A stretch of DNA of 64,000 nucleotides, taken from Peromyscus leucopus. Lineage: Eukaryota; Chordata; Mammalia; Rodentia; Cricetidae. The notes beneath the pieces were generated by a model, which saw only the letters and a list, made by a program, of their open reading frames with translations, had not been told where the DNA came from and did not search any database. Of this stretch, positions 1-10,905 are shown piece by piece. Position 1 is the first letter of the stretch, and each line of letters starts with the position of its first letter. The position numbers and the translations under genes were made by a program. The DNA lies in contig NC_051068.1 of NCBI RefSeq assembly GCF_004664715.2, positions 18,352,506 through 18,416,505 on the forward strand, given 5' to 3'.

Positions 1-714
1 GGAAGGGACGCTGCCCTGGAGGTGGGGTAAAGCTCGTCATGGAGTACAGAGATAAAGTTACACTGCACATTTGAGGAGAGGCCACATGAACACAACTTCA
101 AAACCCTTTGCAGGCCTTAAAAAATCAAGAGCTGGCCCTGGTAAACTAGAAGAAACAGCTGAAGAATAGAGCGGCAGGTGGAGCCATAAAGGAGAGGAGG
201 CAAAGGCCTGATGTCCCTGGGAAGCCTAAAGCGGCAGCTGGGGCTAAGGATGGAGGAAGCATGTGATCAGGAGCCCAGAGTGACAAGAACAGACCTGAGG
301 GCGGGAAACAAGCAAGAAAAACATGGACACCCACACAGAATGCACAGAACACCCACACTGTCTGCTTTCTCTTGGAACCCTTCACCCATGTATTTACTCA
401 AGCTCCTTCCCGTCGACTCTCTAAACCCAAGCTCTAGTGCTTTCCAAAGATGAACACGCCCTGCCTGCTGAGAATAAAGCCAGTGAAAAATCTCAAATAA
501 CTTTCTATGTGGCTTTTAAATTAGTTCTTTTCTTTTTGAGATTATAGTGACATCATTTCATCTCTCTGCCCTTCCTCTGACACTCATTCCTTTCCAAAAG
601 GAGAAAATTAAGTTTCCTAAAAATTTCGTCGGGAAGGAGACACCTTGAACATTTGCCCTGTGGACATTTAGAAAATATGTGTGGTAGAATCCTTAAAGGG
701 AGGTATTGTTTGTC
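1..714. other. Non-coding, nothing recognised
   Basis: No repeat, exon or regulatory element was recognised. The short open frames here show no family resemblance. Confidence 0.5.
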
Positions 715-800
715 TTCAGAGCCAGGTGAGTGACCTTGGACAAGAACCTCCTCTAGCCTTCAGTTTCAGGAACATCTATAATGTGGCCATTTATTATATC
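715..800 (+). repeat. MIR-like ancient SINE relic
   Basis: The stretch 'gtgagtgaccttggacaag' followed by a cctctag/cttcagtttc block and an aatgtgg end matches the MIR core ('tgtgaccttgggcaagt...cctcagtttcctcatctgtaaaatggg'). It is diverged, as expected for a repeat older than the placental radiation. Confidence 0.65.
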
Positions 801-1555
801 TACTGGTTGTTCTCATAGGGAGGGTTTTCTCATGTGGTTTCGAATTCCAGTGATGGCTGTATCTTAAACAGGGACCAGGCCATGTTTGTGACTCTTGAGC
901 GACATTTGTATTTACTCTGCCACTGGTCCAAATATGCCACAGCTGAGGTCTAAATTAATTTCTCACTTGATAGCTCTTGGACGGAAAAGAAGTATATCCC
1001 AAATTAGTGTGAAGGTAGACTTGCAGTAATTCTCAGGAACGGGGAATCCCTCTGCCTCAGCTTCACCATACCCAACTTTGTGAGAGTTCGATTCTTATTT
1101 ATGAGTTTATTTTGGGGACACATATGTAGTTCAGAGTTTTTGAAAGATTACACTAACTGAACAATTTGCCAGACTAGGTAGCTTCTTCTATTTAAATTGT
1201 AGAGCATATAATTAAGTTTTCATTCATTTCACCAGGGGAATGGCAAATGCCATATTGATCAGCATCCTACAATCTTCAAAGAAGTAACAAAAATAGGATG
1301 GTATATATGTACACATGTGTATATTTATATTACTGTAGTTTAATAATTAGCTCATGCCCTGTGCTAAGTCCCACAATTTGTAATCAGAAGTCAGAGACTC
1401 AAGAGAGCTAGCTAATTATATAAGTTGCCATTCGAAAGCCAGAAGTCTTGAGACCCAGGATATACCAACATCTCAGTTGGAGTCCAAAGTCCAGAAAAGA
1501 CCAACGTTCCATCCTAATACCAGAGTCTCTTCCTATGAAGATAGTTTGTGCTTAG
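801..1555. other. Non-coding, nothing recognised
   Basis: AT-rich unique-looking sequence without a recognisable gene or repeat. Confidence 0.45.
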
Positions 1556-1559
1556 GTGT

Positions 1560-1745
1560 GGGTGGTTTGAATAAAAATGGGCCCCATAGGCTCATATATT
1601 TGAAGGCTTAGGGAATGGCGTTAGGAAAAAATGGCCTTGAAGGAGTAGGCGTGGCCTTGTTGGAGTTGGTGTGGCCTTGTTGGAGGAAGTTGTCACTGGA
1701 AGTGGGCTTTGAGGTTTCAAATGCTCAAGCCAGGCCCAGTTTCTC

Positions 1746-1776
<31 letters not shown>

Positions 1777-1976
1777 CTGTCTCTGTCTCTGTCTCTCTCT
1801 CTGCTGCCTGCCAATCCAGATACAGAACTCTCAGGTACTTCTTCAGCACCATGTCTGCCTGCATGCCGCCATGCTTCCTGCCATGACAATAATGGATTAA
1901 GTCCCAGTGAAATGTTTTCATATATAAAAGTTGCCATGGTCATGGTGTCTCTTCACAGCAATAGACATAAGACATT
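1560..1976 (+). repeat. Rodent interspersed repeat (URR1/RMER1-type), with internal (CT)n
   Basis: It follows a familiar rodent mid-repetitive consensus: 'ggtttgaataaaaatggg', 'cccataggctcatatatttg', 'gtggccttgttggaggaag', 'gccatgcttcctgccatga', 'ttgccatggtcatggtgtc' and 'cttcacagcaatagacataa', in that order. A pyrimidine-rich (CT)n/(CTGTCT)n tract has expanded at 1741-1803. The family name is uncertain; only the repeat's nature is claimed. Confidence 0.75.
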
Positions 1977-2155
1977 ATTCAGGTTTCAAATGACTGAAGA
2001 GATCCACCTCCTAACACAGGCCAATAATTAAAAAGTTCACTCCCATCCATAAATAGCCTCACAGACACACTGGAAATAATCTCTGACAATAAAAAAACTA
2101 CCTAAACCACCTTGTTACTAGTTTTTCTAAAATACTTGTAGAATAGGTTAAATGG

Positions 2156-2220
2156 AGGGTGGAGCTAGCCCTCCGTGAAGAGCACTTGCCTAGCATGCGT
2201 GTATCCCTGGGCGCAGTCTC
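2156..2220 (+). repeat. ID-type SINE relic
   Basis: The string 'gaagagcacttgcctagcat' and the following 'tccctgggcgcag' match the tRNA-Ala-derived ID element ('gtagagcgcttgcctagcaagc...ccctgggttc'). It is truncated and has no clear A tail. Confidence 0.6.
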
Positions 2221-2570
2221 CTGAGTGAGGGACTTGGAGCTGACCTCCTGGTTGCCTCCTCCCCTTCTTCTCACTCACTTCTCCAACTGCCTCCATCATG
2301 GGGAGAGCAGTGCTTCCCCACCTCTGGCTTTCTGTCAAGGTGCCTCCAGCATTCTCACAGGCTGCCCAATGCCCAGCACAGCTCGTCTCCCACTGTCTCT
2401 CAAGCACGTCTCCTCAGCAGTGATCCTTGGAAGGACATCCATGTGGAGTCCTCACTCTAATGACTCTGTGCCATAGGGAGCTGCCCTATTTGTAAATCAA
2501 AGAAATAAACTGGTAAAGTATGATTTGGTTTAACCCAATAGTATAAAAAATGAACTATGCTTGAAACATC
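2221..2570. other. Non-coding, nothing recognised
   Basis: No feature could be supported. Confidence 0.4.
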
Positions 2571-2571
2571 T

Positions 2572-2670
2572 TGAGAGCAGAGCCATTGTCTTGTTCGTCT
2601 TGGTTTAGTCAGTGGCTGGCATGAATTTTGCCACATCTCAGGTCCTACAGCAGTGTTTGCTGAGTTAACG
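2572..2670 (+). repeat. L2/MIR-like 3' end relic
   Basis: The order 'gagagcagagccattgtctt', 'agtggctggcatg' and 'tgtttgctgagttaa' resembles the common L2/MIR 3' end ('agggcagggacc...gcctggcaca...aatgtttgttgaatgaa'). Confidence 0.5.
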
Positions 2671-2807
2671 TATCATTTATGTATTAGAAGATAATAAGTA
2701 AAAACACTATAGTATTTTGTGAAGTTTTGTTGTATTAGATTTTGTTCTTTTTTTATATACTCAAATATCATCCTATTTTAGAATTACTTTCAAAGATTTA
2801 AGTCAGG

Positions 2808-2925
2808 CCAGACATACTGCCTATAATCCAAGCATTACAGGCTAGAGGAGAATCACAAATAAATTCAAAGGTCAGTTGGACTGTGGTGAGTGCCTATGTC
2901 AAAAAATAAAATACATGTGTATATA
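2808..2925 (+). repeat. Diverged B1-like SINE
   Basis: 'gccagacatactgcctataa' followed by 'tccaagcattacagg' and a 'ctatgtcaaaaaataaaat' end are a degraded B1 body and A-rich tail. Confidence 0.55.
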
Positions 2926-4235
2926 AAAAGATTAAAGACTCGAAATGGCAATTATTCTTAGTAGTTAAGAGGTATTTCTAGCTTATCTAGATATTTTAGT
3001 ACCCTTAATTTGAATAGAAAAACAGCAGATAAATTTAATTTCAACTAAATTTTCTTCCAAATAATTATTTGAAAAATAGTCCACTGCTTGTGGGTAAATC
3101 TCCCTTTTGAAACTAGTACTTTGGTACTGCTGGGATTTTGGGGTAACTTTCTGGCCTCAGAAAAATGCTAAAAATACAACCTATTGAACTCATGGGAAAA
3201 GTGAGCCATGGTAATCAGTGTTCAATCCATGAATGTACTGGAAACATGTCTGAATTCGACAGGAAGTAGAAAGTGTTTCAGCAGATAATCTCTCTGAACT
3301 CATTATCACACACTCACCCACTTGAAAGGCCAGCTGGCTTGAAGGGCCAGCAGGGACTTGTGGAGGTCAGTTCATCCAATCTCTAAATGCCAAAACCACC
3401 CTCAGCATGGAAGAATCTACCCTGTATTAAACAGATCTGTGAAACAGTGGGAATTTTAAAACCAGAATTGTATTTCTGTGTATGTCCCTGCCAAGATCAT
3501 CATGAAGGAAGGAAAATTCAGAATGATTCTAAAGACATGTGGATGTGTATCACTCCCACTATTTGTGGTGATTGACAAACCACACTGTTTCTTGGGTAGA
3601 AGTTAGTGCACACCGTCATACAGAACATGATGGGTGACTTGTCTGTGGTTTCTCACAGCATTTTCTCAGTAGAGTACACCCTGGCATTTTGAGTGACTGT
3701 TCTGTGTTGCGTAATATCCCTTGCTGCAGCTCAGGGCTAACTCAGTGCTAACAACTCCTCTTAGTTATTATGACAACCAAAACGATGCCACCACCCATCC
3801 CAAATACCCCTGGGCAGCAGTATTACTCCAGCTTTAGGAATTACTTCCCTAGTCTATGTGCTTGGTATGAATGTATAAAGGTCTAGACCTCAGTGTATTT
3901 ACTTATACATACAAACATACAAAGCCCATCATATAGAATTGCCTTCACGGAGAATGCTAAGACTTATCACAGCTTTGATTTTTCAGAGATTTACCAATTT
4001 TATGGGCATGTCTGTTGAAACAGAATGTGACTCAGCTTGAAGTATGATTCTTGTGTGTTGTTCTGAGCTACCCATGCTGGTCCACGGCCGCCTTCCCAGA
4101 CTTTCTCTGCTTATCGATAACTATTTACAGGGAAGAAAGCAAAGAGTCACCTCAGAGATCCTGTAGCCACTGTTTCCAGAGGACCACCAGGGAGAAAGGA
4201 GGGAAGGCAGCATCCCAACCTGACCATTGCTAACA
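2926..4235. other. Non-coding, nothing recognised
   Basis: Unique-looking sequence; no exon, RNA gene or clear repeat was recognised. Confidence 0.4.
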
Positions 4236-4466
4236 GAAGAAGCGCTCACCTGTTGAGCAGTCTCAGCAGCATCTCTGGCCTGAGGAATTTGCACTAAGTA
4301 AAAAAGGAATCCATGCCTGTACAGAGCCTGCTCTAACTTGAGGCCAAAGCACACACAGGAGGGAGCCAGTGCCCAACTCTGCCTGTATGGCCAGCTTCTG
4401 AGCTGGATGGCCCAGAGACCTAGGGTAGAACCAAGCACAACTGACAAAAAAAAAAAAAAAAAAAAA
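4236..4466 (+). repeat. Possible retroelement 3' end with 21-base A tract
   Basis: About 200 bp ending 'cagagacctagggtagaacc...ctgac' runs into A21 (4446-4466). The body resembles rodent L1 3'-UTR phrases and the A tract looks like a retroposon tail. The family assignment is weak. Confidence 0.35.
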
Positions 4467-4467
4467 T

Positions 4468-4995
4468 CAATGAAGCTACTGGTTCATAGTTCATGTGTTT
4501 CCATTCGTTTGGCTATTTTTCCCTGTGCTTTTTCCAACCTTGGTCTCAACAATTCTCGCTCATACAAACCCTCCTCTTTCTTGCCAACTGGACTCCTGGA
4601 GCTCCACCTGGGGCCTGGCCATGGATCTCTGCATCCGCTTCCATCAGTCATTGGATGGGGTTTCTAGCACACCAGTTAGGGTGTTTGGCCATCCTATCAC
4701 CAGAGTAGGTCAGTTCAGGCTGTCTCTTGACCATTGCCAGTAGTCTATTGTGGGGGCATCTTTATGGATTTCTGTGGGCCTCTCTAGCACTTTGCTTCTT
4801 CCTATTCTCATGTGGTCTTCATTTACCATGGTCTCCTATTCCTTGTTCTCCCTCTCTGTTCTTGATCCAGCTGGGATCTCCTGCTCCCCTAAGCTCTCTT
4901 TCCCTGGACCCTTGCCCTTCATTTCCCCCACTCACGTCCATGTTTTTCATGTAGATCTCATCCATTTCTCTGTCATTGGGCGATCCCTGCGTCTT
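4468..4995 (-). mobile_element. LINE-1 3'-UTR segment, inverted arm
   Basis: Read on the minus strand, this is rodent L1 3'-region sequence, with phrases such as 'gacagagaaatggatgagat', 'ccagctggatcaagaacaga' and 'tccatggccaggccccagg'. It abuts, head to head, the plus-strand L1 3' end that follows. The two arms come from adjacent parts of one L1 3' UTR, which fits a twin-primed insertion. Confidence 0.75.
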
Positions 4996-5360
4996 GAGGA
5001 GGCCCCAACTGGATCAGGCCCTCTAGATAAGTGAGACAGTTGATTAGCATGATCTGTTTGGGAGGCATCCAGGCAGTGGGACCGGGTCCTGTACTCAGTG
5101 CATGAGTTGGCTGTTTGAAACCTGGGGCTTATACAGGGACACTTGGCTCAGCCTGGGAGGAGGGGACTGGACTTGCCTGGACTGAATCTACCAGGTTGAA
5201 CTCAGTCCTCAAGGGAGTCTTTGCCCTGGAGGAGATGGGAATGGGGAGTGGGCTGGAGGGAAGGTGGGGGGCAGGACAGAGGGGGGAGAACAAGGGAATC
5301 CGTGGCTGATATGTAAAATTAAATTAAATTATAAAATAAAAAATACAGAAAATTTAAAGA
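4996..5360 (+). mobile_element. LINE-1 3' UTR and tail, forward arm
   Basis: 'ggccccaactggatcaggcc' followed by 'ggctgtttgaaacctggggc' and 'acacttggctcagcctggga' is the end of a rodent L1 3' UTR. It finishes in a G-rich purine stretch and an A-rich tail (aaattaaattaaattataaa). It pairs with the inverted arm upstream. Confidence 0.8.
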
Positions 5361-5406
5361 GTTTCAGAAAAAAAAAGTTCATTAAATCCCTTCCTAATTA
5401 GACCAC

Positions 5407-5419
5407 GGGGGGGGGGGGG
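5407..5419 (+). repeat. Poly(G) run, 13 bases
   Basis: An uninterrupted G13 lies between two L1 3' ends. Confidence 0.95.
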
Positions 5420-5424
5420 AGTCA

Positions 5425-5980
5425 ATGAAATGATTCCTAATGATATTCTGCTATACTCATAGACCAGTGCCTCCAGACAGCTGATGGGAGCAGATGCAGA
5501 GACCCACACCCAAACATTAGGTGGAGCTTGGGAAACCCCACAGGCAGGGGAGAAGGATTGTACAAGCCAGAGGGGTCAAGGACACCAGGGGAACACAACC
5601 CACAGAATCAGTTAATTAAGGGCTCCTAGGGGCGCACAGAGACTGAAGCCGCAATCGCGGAGCTTGCGTGGGTCAGCACATGACCTCCCCATACACGCTG
5701 TAATTCTTTAGCTTAGGGTGTTTGTGGGTCTCCTAACAGTGGGAGTGGGGGCGTCTCTGACTCTTTTACCTGCTGCTTTTCCTCCCACCGGGTTGCCTTG
5801 TCCAGCCTTGATATGAGGGTTTGAGCCTGGTTTTGCTTCATCTTGTCATGCCATGTTTGGTTGACATCACTGGAGGCCTGCTCTTTTCTGAAATGAAATG
5901 GAGGAGCAGTGGATCTGGGTGAGAAGGGAGGTAGGAGTGGAGGGGAGGGGAAGCTGTAGTCAGGGAAAAAAGAGAGAAAA
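5425..5980 (+). mobile_element. LINE-1 (Lx-type) 3' UTR
   Basis: 'aatgatattctgctatactc', 'cacagagactgaagccgcaa', 'ctcctaacagtgggagtggg' and 'tgtcatgccatgtttggttg' occur in the order of the murid Lx/L1 3' UTR, ending in a G/A-rich stretch and 'gaaaaaagagagaaaa'. It is 5'-truncated with no ORF2 left, and is a different L1 subfamily from the copy just upstream. Confidence 0.85.
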
Positions 5981-6574
5981 TCTATACATGCACAGAGCCT
6001 AGATCCCTGAAAAATGGTATTTGAGACATTAAACGAAGATACTTTATGACTTAATGGGCCTTCTCCTATGTGAAAGAAGACTTTCAATTTTCTTTTAGAG
6101 ATCTTAGATCTTATTCTGGACCAAAAATGACTGCTGGCATGGAAAAATGGGATCTGGGGAGCCACCCTCAATGTCTCAGATCAACCTTCTTTTCCGGTAA
6201 GGACATGAAAGCCTGCCTCTTTGAAGTTATTGGAAAAGGTTGATTCTGGATAAGGACTCAAACTTAATGACTCCAGTTTGGCCAGCTGACTGGCAAACCT
6301 CTTCTGTTCCTGGTGTGAGAGTCCAGAGACTGCTGCATTAGTCACATGACTGTGCATGCCATGCTATGTCATGAAGTCTCTGTGAACCATTGCCCAAACC
6401 CAATCACCATCCCAGACTTTGATCATTCAGGATAAATTCAAAGGTCTTATTTCATATCTATGTCCTAGATCCATCTCAATTATTTAAAAACTTGGGTCAT
6501 TTGGGGGAAAATGTGTGGGTGGGTGTAGTCCAGATTTATAGGGGGTGCTTTTTTCAACAATATGAGCTATAATA
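5981..6574. other. Non-coding, nothing recognised
   Basis: No supported feature. Confidence 0.4.
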
Positions 6575-6780
6575 TATTCAATGAGCTGAAATACACTAAC
6601 ATATTAGTGTATTTATGTTAGTGTTTATACCAATGTTTACATTAGTATTTATATTGGTAATTATATTACTATCTATATTAGTCATTATATTATTGTTATA
6701 TTAGTATTTATATTTGTGAAATACACTAATATATTAGTATATTTCGTAAATTGAGCTGAAATACACTAGAAATTATTCTA
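6575..6780. repeat. AT-rich degenerate tandem repeat flanked by palindromes
   Basis: Imperfect 'ttatattagtattta' units are bordered by two related palindromes, at 6589-6614 (aaatacactaa/ttagtgtattt) and 6719-6744 (one mismatch). 'gagctgaaatacact' occurs at both ends of the block. Confidence 0.8.
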
Positions 6781-7072
6781 AATCATCATTGGGCATAAGA
6801 CGGTATCATCTTTGCCAATATTCTCTTTTGAAAATGAGATATGCTAAGTATATTTTAAGTTAGTTTCTACAAAACCAGAAAAGTACATTTCATTCTGATT
6901 TGGGCATAAATTAAATAGTGAATATTTAAGTGAATAAACTAGGTCCATCTCTTCTCCAGCCACTGTATCTGAGGGTATGAACACACTGATTGGGAGCAAC
7001 ATCACTGTAAAAATAACAATGCTCTTATTTCATCCACAATGACCAGCTCCAGCCTCACTTAGCTGACAATAC

Positions 7073-7280
7073 TGCTCACATGCTCCACTGTGCAGTGAGT
7101 AACAACAGATGCTCACATGCTCCACAGTGCATGGAGTAACAACAGATGCTCACATGCTCCACTGTGCAGCGAGTAACAACAGATGCTTACATGCTCCACT
7201 GTGCATGGAGTAACAACAGATGCTCACATGCTCCACTGTGCATGGAGTAACAACAGATGCTCACATGCTCCACAGTGGAG
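7073..7280. repeat. 37-bp minisatellite, about 5.6 copies
   Basis: Units of 37 bp start 'tgctcacatgctccactgtg' and end 'taacaacaga' at 7073, 7110, 7147, 7184, 7221 and 7258 (partial). Copies vary at a few positions (ctccact/ctccaca, cagtgag/catggag). Confidence 0.95.
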
Positions 7281-7334
7281 CTATACATCAGCTGGAGATT
7301 AAACTTTCCAAATTAAAGATTTCTTGTGTTCAAA

Positions 7335-7465
7335 TTGGAGCTGAAATTGGGCAGGTTGTTTGGCTTTCCCAAACCTTAATTTTTTTTATCTACAAATTGG
7401 GAATGATGATAAAATCTAATGCGGTTTGTTTAGAAACTAAACTTAAATGAGTTAATATGGGTAAA
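7335..7465 (+). repeat. MIR relic
   Basis: 'cccaaaccttaattttttt' followed by 'atctacaaattgggaatgat' and 'cttaaatgagttaatatggg' matches the MIR 3' half ('cctcagtttcctcatctgtaaaatggg...ttaaatgagttaata'). Confidence 0.7.
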
Positions 7466-7485
7466 TATCATAAAATAGTAACCAA

Positions 7486-7590
7486 GGGCTGGAGATATAG
7501 CTCAATGGCAGAATACTTATTTAGTATGCTCAGGGTCTTGGGTTTGAATTCCAATATAACAAAAAACAAAAAATAAGAAAAGAGCTTATG
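7486..7590 (+). repeat. ID SINE with A-rich tail
   Basis: 'gggctggagatatagctcaa', 'gcagaatacttatttagtat' and 'gggtcttgggtttgaattcc' form a complete, diverged ID element, ending in an A-rich tail (aaaaaacaaaaaataagaaa). Confidence 0.85.
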
Positions 7591-7710
7591 GCGTTGTAAC
7601 CAGTAAATAATATTCATTGACCAATTTCTAATTTGCTACCATTGGACAAGTTGGTGCACTTGAATTAAGGGTCAGCCTGATATATACATTTGGGTGCTCC
7701 CACACCCTTG

Positions 7711-7713
<3 letters not shown>

Positions 7714-7762
<49 letters not shown>
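7714..7762 (+). repeat. (GT)n microsatellite
   Basis: About 24 uninterrupted GT units. Confidence 0.98.
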
Positions 7763-7763
<1 letters not shown>

Positions 7764-8284
7764 TGGGGGGGAGTAGGACTCCTCTGTTAGATTGAACTCT
7801 CTAATCTCAGGGTGTCAGCAGAAGGAAGTGTCTTGGAGGTTTGGGTTTTTTTTTTTTTTTAAACTAGCTTTTCTTAATGAGTAGCACAGCAAATAACTTA
7901 GCTGTTGCACACTGCTGTGTGACTGGATGGAAAATGTGAGCCACAGCTCCCTTGGGAGATGTGGGTCTAAACCCTGGCACCTCTAACTGTCTGAGATGTC
8001 TTGTGAGACTGTTGTGGAGAGTAAATAGCCTATTTGTAAAATATGTTCTACATAGTCTGGTCATGGGGACACTCCAAAGTTGTTCAGATGAGCAGGCCTG
8101 GCTCTCTGCATAGACACTAACATGGTCTAATAAGGTAAATAACCCATGTAAAATAGGGTCAGCTCAGAGGGGAATGCTCTGAGGCCACAGACAGGCTTTG
8201 TTCCCCACACCCTACACCAGCCAGATGCTTGTAAACCCAGGATGTCCAAGCAAATATTCCTCCATCTGAAGTGTGCCACTGGGT

Positions 8285-8390
8285 CACAGACTGAGCCTAT
8301 CTGAATCACCAGGGAACCTTCTAAAAATACAGATTCTGGAGACCAGTCAAACCCAGAAAAGTCTCTGGGGGTGGGGAAAGGAGAAAGGGA
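8285..8390 (+). repeat. MER5-like (hAT-Charlie) DNA transposon relic
   Basis: 'tgaatcaccagggaaccttc' followed by 'taaaaatacagattctggag' and 'tctctgggggtgggg' resembles MER5A ('catcacctgggaacttgttagaaatgcaaattct...ctctggggtgggg'). Confidence 0.55.
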
Positions 8391-8401
8391 ATTGTGTGTT
8401 T

Positions 8402-8431
8402 AAAAAAAAAAAAAAGAGAGAGAGAGAGAGA
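8402..8431 (+). repeat. A-run plus (GA)n
   Basis: A14 followed by about eight GA units. Confidence 0.95.
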
Positions 8432-9420
8432 ACCAGCCTTGGTGACTCCCATGTTAAGTCACTGAGGTGACCTCTCTGTTCCCTTCAAGACTGAAATTCT
8501 GTGATTCTAATCGCTCCCTCTAGGTGAGTCAGAGCCCAGAATTACCATGCAAAATGAGGTAATTTGTGGTTTCCTGTCTTAAGACTAGGGTAGAAGGAGA
8601 ATCACACAGCCAGCATTGCCTAAGAGATGAAGATTGGCCACGCCAGAGGAAAGAAAAAGGCTGCAGGAGTCCTTAGGCTAATATCTTGACGAAAACATGA
8701 ACCCAAAAAGAACATACTAGCATTGTAGACACAGCCTGTACTATGAAGAGCTCTGATTAGAGGAGGAATTAGTCAAGGAGGGATGGAGAATCAGGCCAAG
8801 ATCGTAACGGAGCCCACTCATTTCACCTCACAACTGAACAACGCAGTCTGGACTGGGAAGAACTAAGGAAAAAGAATCGGCCACCAGGGGCGATTATGGG
8901 CGTGATTACTGCCTGAGACCCATATGGTCAAGAGAAGTGTAACTAAATCAGAGTTCATAAACACACTTAATTCAATCAAAGCAAGAACCGCAAGGACGAC
9001 ATTGCAATTATCTGATACCAGATGGAAGCCTTCTGTTCTAAAGGTAGACTTGTGTTTCCAACACTGGGATTGCCTTTCATGGCTTTCAGGGTCCAGAAAG
9101 CATATAAATCCTCAATGAAGGTTGTCTGAGAAGGAAGCCAGGAGAGCAACAACACTTGTCACTCCTGATTGCTACACACAGAGTTAAGTCATGGACAACT
9201 GCTAACGCCACCCCCCAGAACTAACTGCCCACTGCATCTATATATGTGGAGTCAGTGAGCTTCTTGTACCTGGGTTGCATTTGGTTAGACTGTGACCTCA
9301 ATTTGGGAATGAACAGTTACCCTGAAGATTTCATGTTTTGGCAAAACGCTTCAGCAACACGAGCTTCCCACTACATATACAATTCTCTTTAAATCCCTAT
9401 GACTTGTGTTATCGCTCAGA
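8432..9420. other. Non-coding, nothing recognised
   Basis: No supported gene or repeat. Confidence 0.4.
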
Positions 9421-9505
9421 AATGGGGCTATGGGGGTGGATCAGGGTTAGAGTGCTTGTCTAGCAGGAGCAAGACCCTGGGCTTGATGCCCAGTGCCACC
9501 GCAGA
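9421..9505 (+). repeat. ID-like SINE relic
   Basis: 'gagtgcttgtctagcaggag' and 'caagaccctgggcttgatgc' match the ID element body. Confidence 0.7.
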
Positions 9506-10539
9506 TCTACTGATCCACACAGTCCTGGGCTCTCAGCAACAGTGCAGAGATTTTGGAGCAACTAAGCCCTCGTATAGTGTGCTGTCTCTAGGACTCGATT
9601 AGAAAAGGCCAAGCAGTCATGGACAGAAGTTGGAGTCCAGTGAATCCTCCTCAGCTAAGGTCCCTCGTATTTACAACCATCACCACTCATCTGGGAACTT
9701 GCTGGTCTGCATTGTGTGACCTGAGAGCTGATAAAGCTCAGATCTGAGACTAGTGCTAACTTCCCACGTTCTCAGGGGCTCTATGGCCCTTCCTGTTTTC
9801 ACCTCTGGTGTAAGGACCTCCTCTCCTCTTGAGAATGTAGCCCAGAGAAGGAAATGAGCAGTTTTACAACTACAGTATTTATAACCTTGTGATTCATTCT
9901 TGGCTTCAGATATCCGTGGGAGACTTCTACAACTTATCAACTTTCTTTGGTAAGGAATGCCCAAGAAACCCCTTCTGGACTTCAGCCAGGTGCACATGTT
10001 CTCAGAGTTTCTATTTTGCTTTATTAATCTGATTGCTTTCCAAGACTGTAAATACCAAACAAAGAGCATTTTCTTCTAGGTGCTAACTACCACTGAAAAG
10101 GGCTACTCATTGCTAGGGACTCTCTCCAGATCCCAATTCAAGGCTGTATTGGAGTCCCACTTATGGGAGATGTGTAAATCTAGGAGTAATTTGATTTAAG
10201 GGGAAGCAGGCAGAACAGATTGATTCCGTTAAGAGGGATGTCTGTGGCGACCAGCGGAGATGGAAGCCCTGGCTTCCTTGAGCCCCACCGTTGGAATGGT
10301 TCCTAAGTGATCCCCGAGTGTTTGCAGCAGCACCGTGGGGACTTTGTTCTCCACAAGGAGATTAGGGTGGTTGTCTTCTAAATTTCCTCACTTTCTCTTT
10401 CTCACGCTGCACTTATCTCACTGCATCTTCTTCTGCCTGTGTCTTCATGCTCTGTTCCCATGTCCCCTTTAGGAAGTCAGACCGATTCTATTATTCCCTT
10501 CTCTGAAGGCCTCCCCTCCACCATGGCTCCTTTCTAGTT
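9506..10539. other. Non-coding, nothing recognised
   Basis: A 129-codon minus-strand open frame is present (9680-10069) but resembles nothing known to me. Confidence 0.4.
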
Positions 10540-10905
10540 TCCTGGCCTCTATAGGTACTCCACGTTAAACATGCAAGTCTGAAAAATCCAAAGCCTGGGT
10601 TCATATACGAGAGAGAACATTCATGGTTTGTCTTTTGTTTCAGGGTGACTTCACTCAATATAATATTTTCCAGCTGCAGACATTTTCCTGCAGATTTCAT
10701 AATTTCACTTTCCTTTACAGATGAATGAAATCCCACTGTGTATCTGTACCACATTTTCACTATTGATTTGTCAGTGGCTGGATATCTCGGCTGAGTCCAT
10801 TTCCTAGCTCTGGTGGAGAGAGCAGGAATGGATAGGGATGCGAGGTATCACTGCACCAGGATTCACAGTCCTTTGAGTACATGCCCAAGGGCCGCATAGC
10901 TGAAC
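10540..10905 (-). mobile_element. LINE-1 fragment, minus-oriented
   Basis: 'gagagaacattcatggtttg', 'tcactcaatataatattttc', 'ctgtaccacattttcactat' and 'gtcctttgagtacatgccca' are antisense to the end of rodent L1 ORF2/3' UTR. It directly abuts plus-oriented L1 3' UTR. Confidence 0.8.

Noticed and set aside
7073..7280. CRISPR-like regularly spaced repeats
   Set aside because: Units are directly tandem with no unique spacers, and the genome is mammalian. It is a minisatellite.
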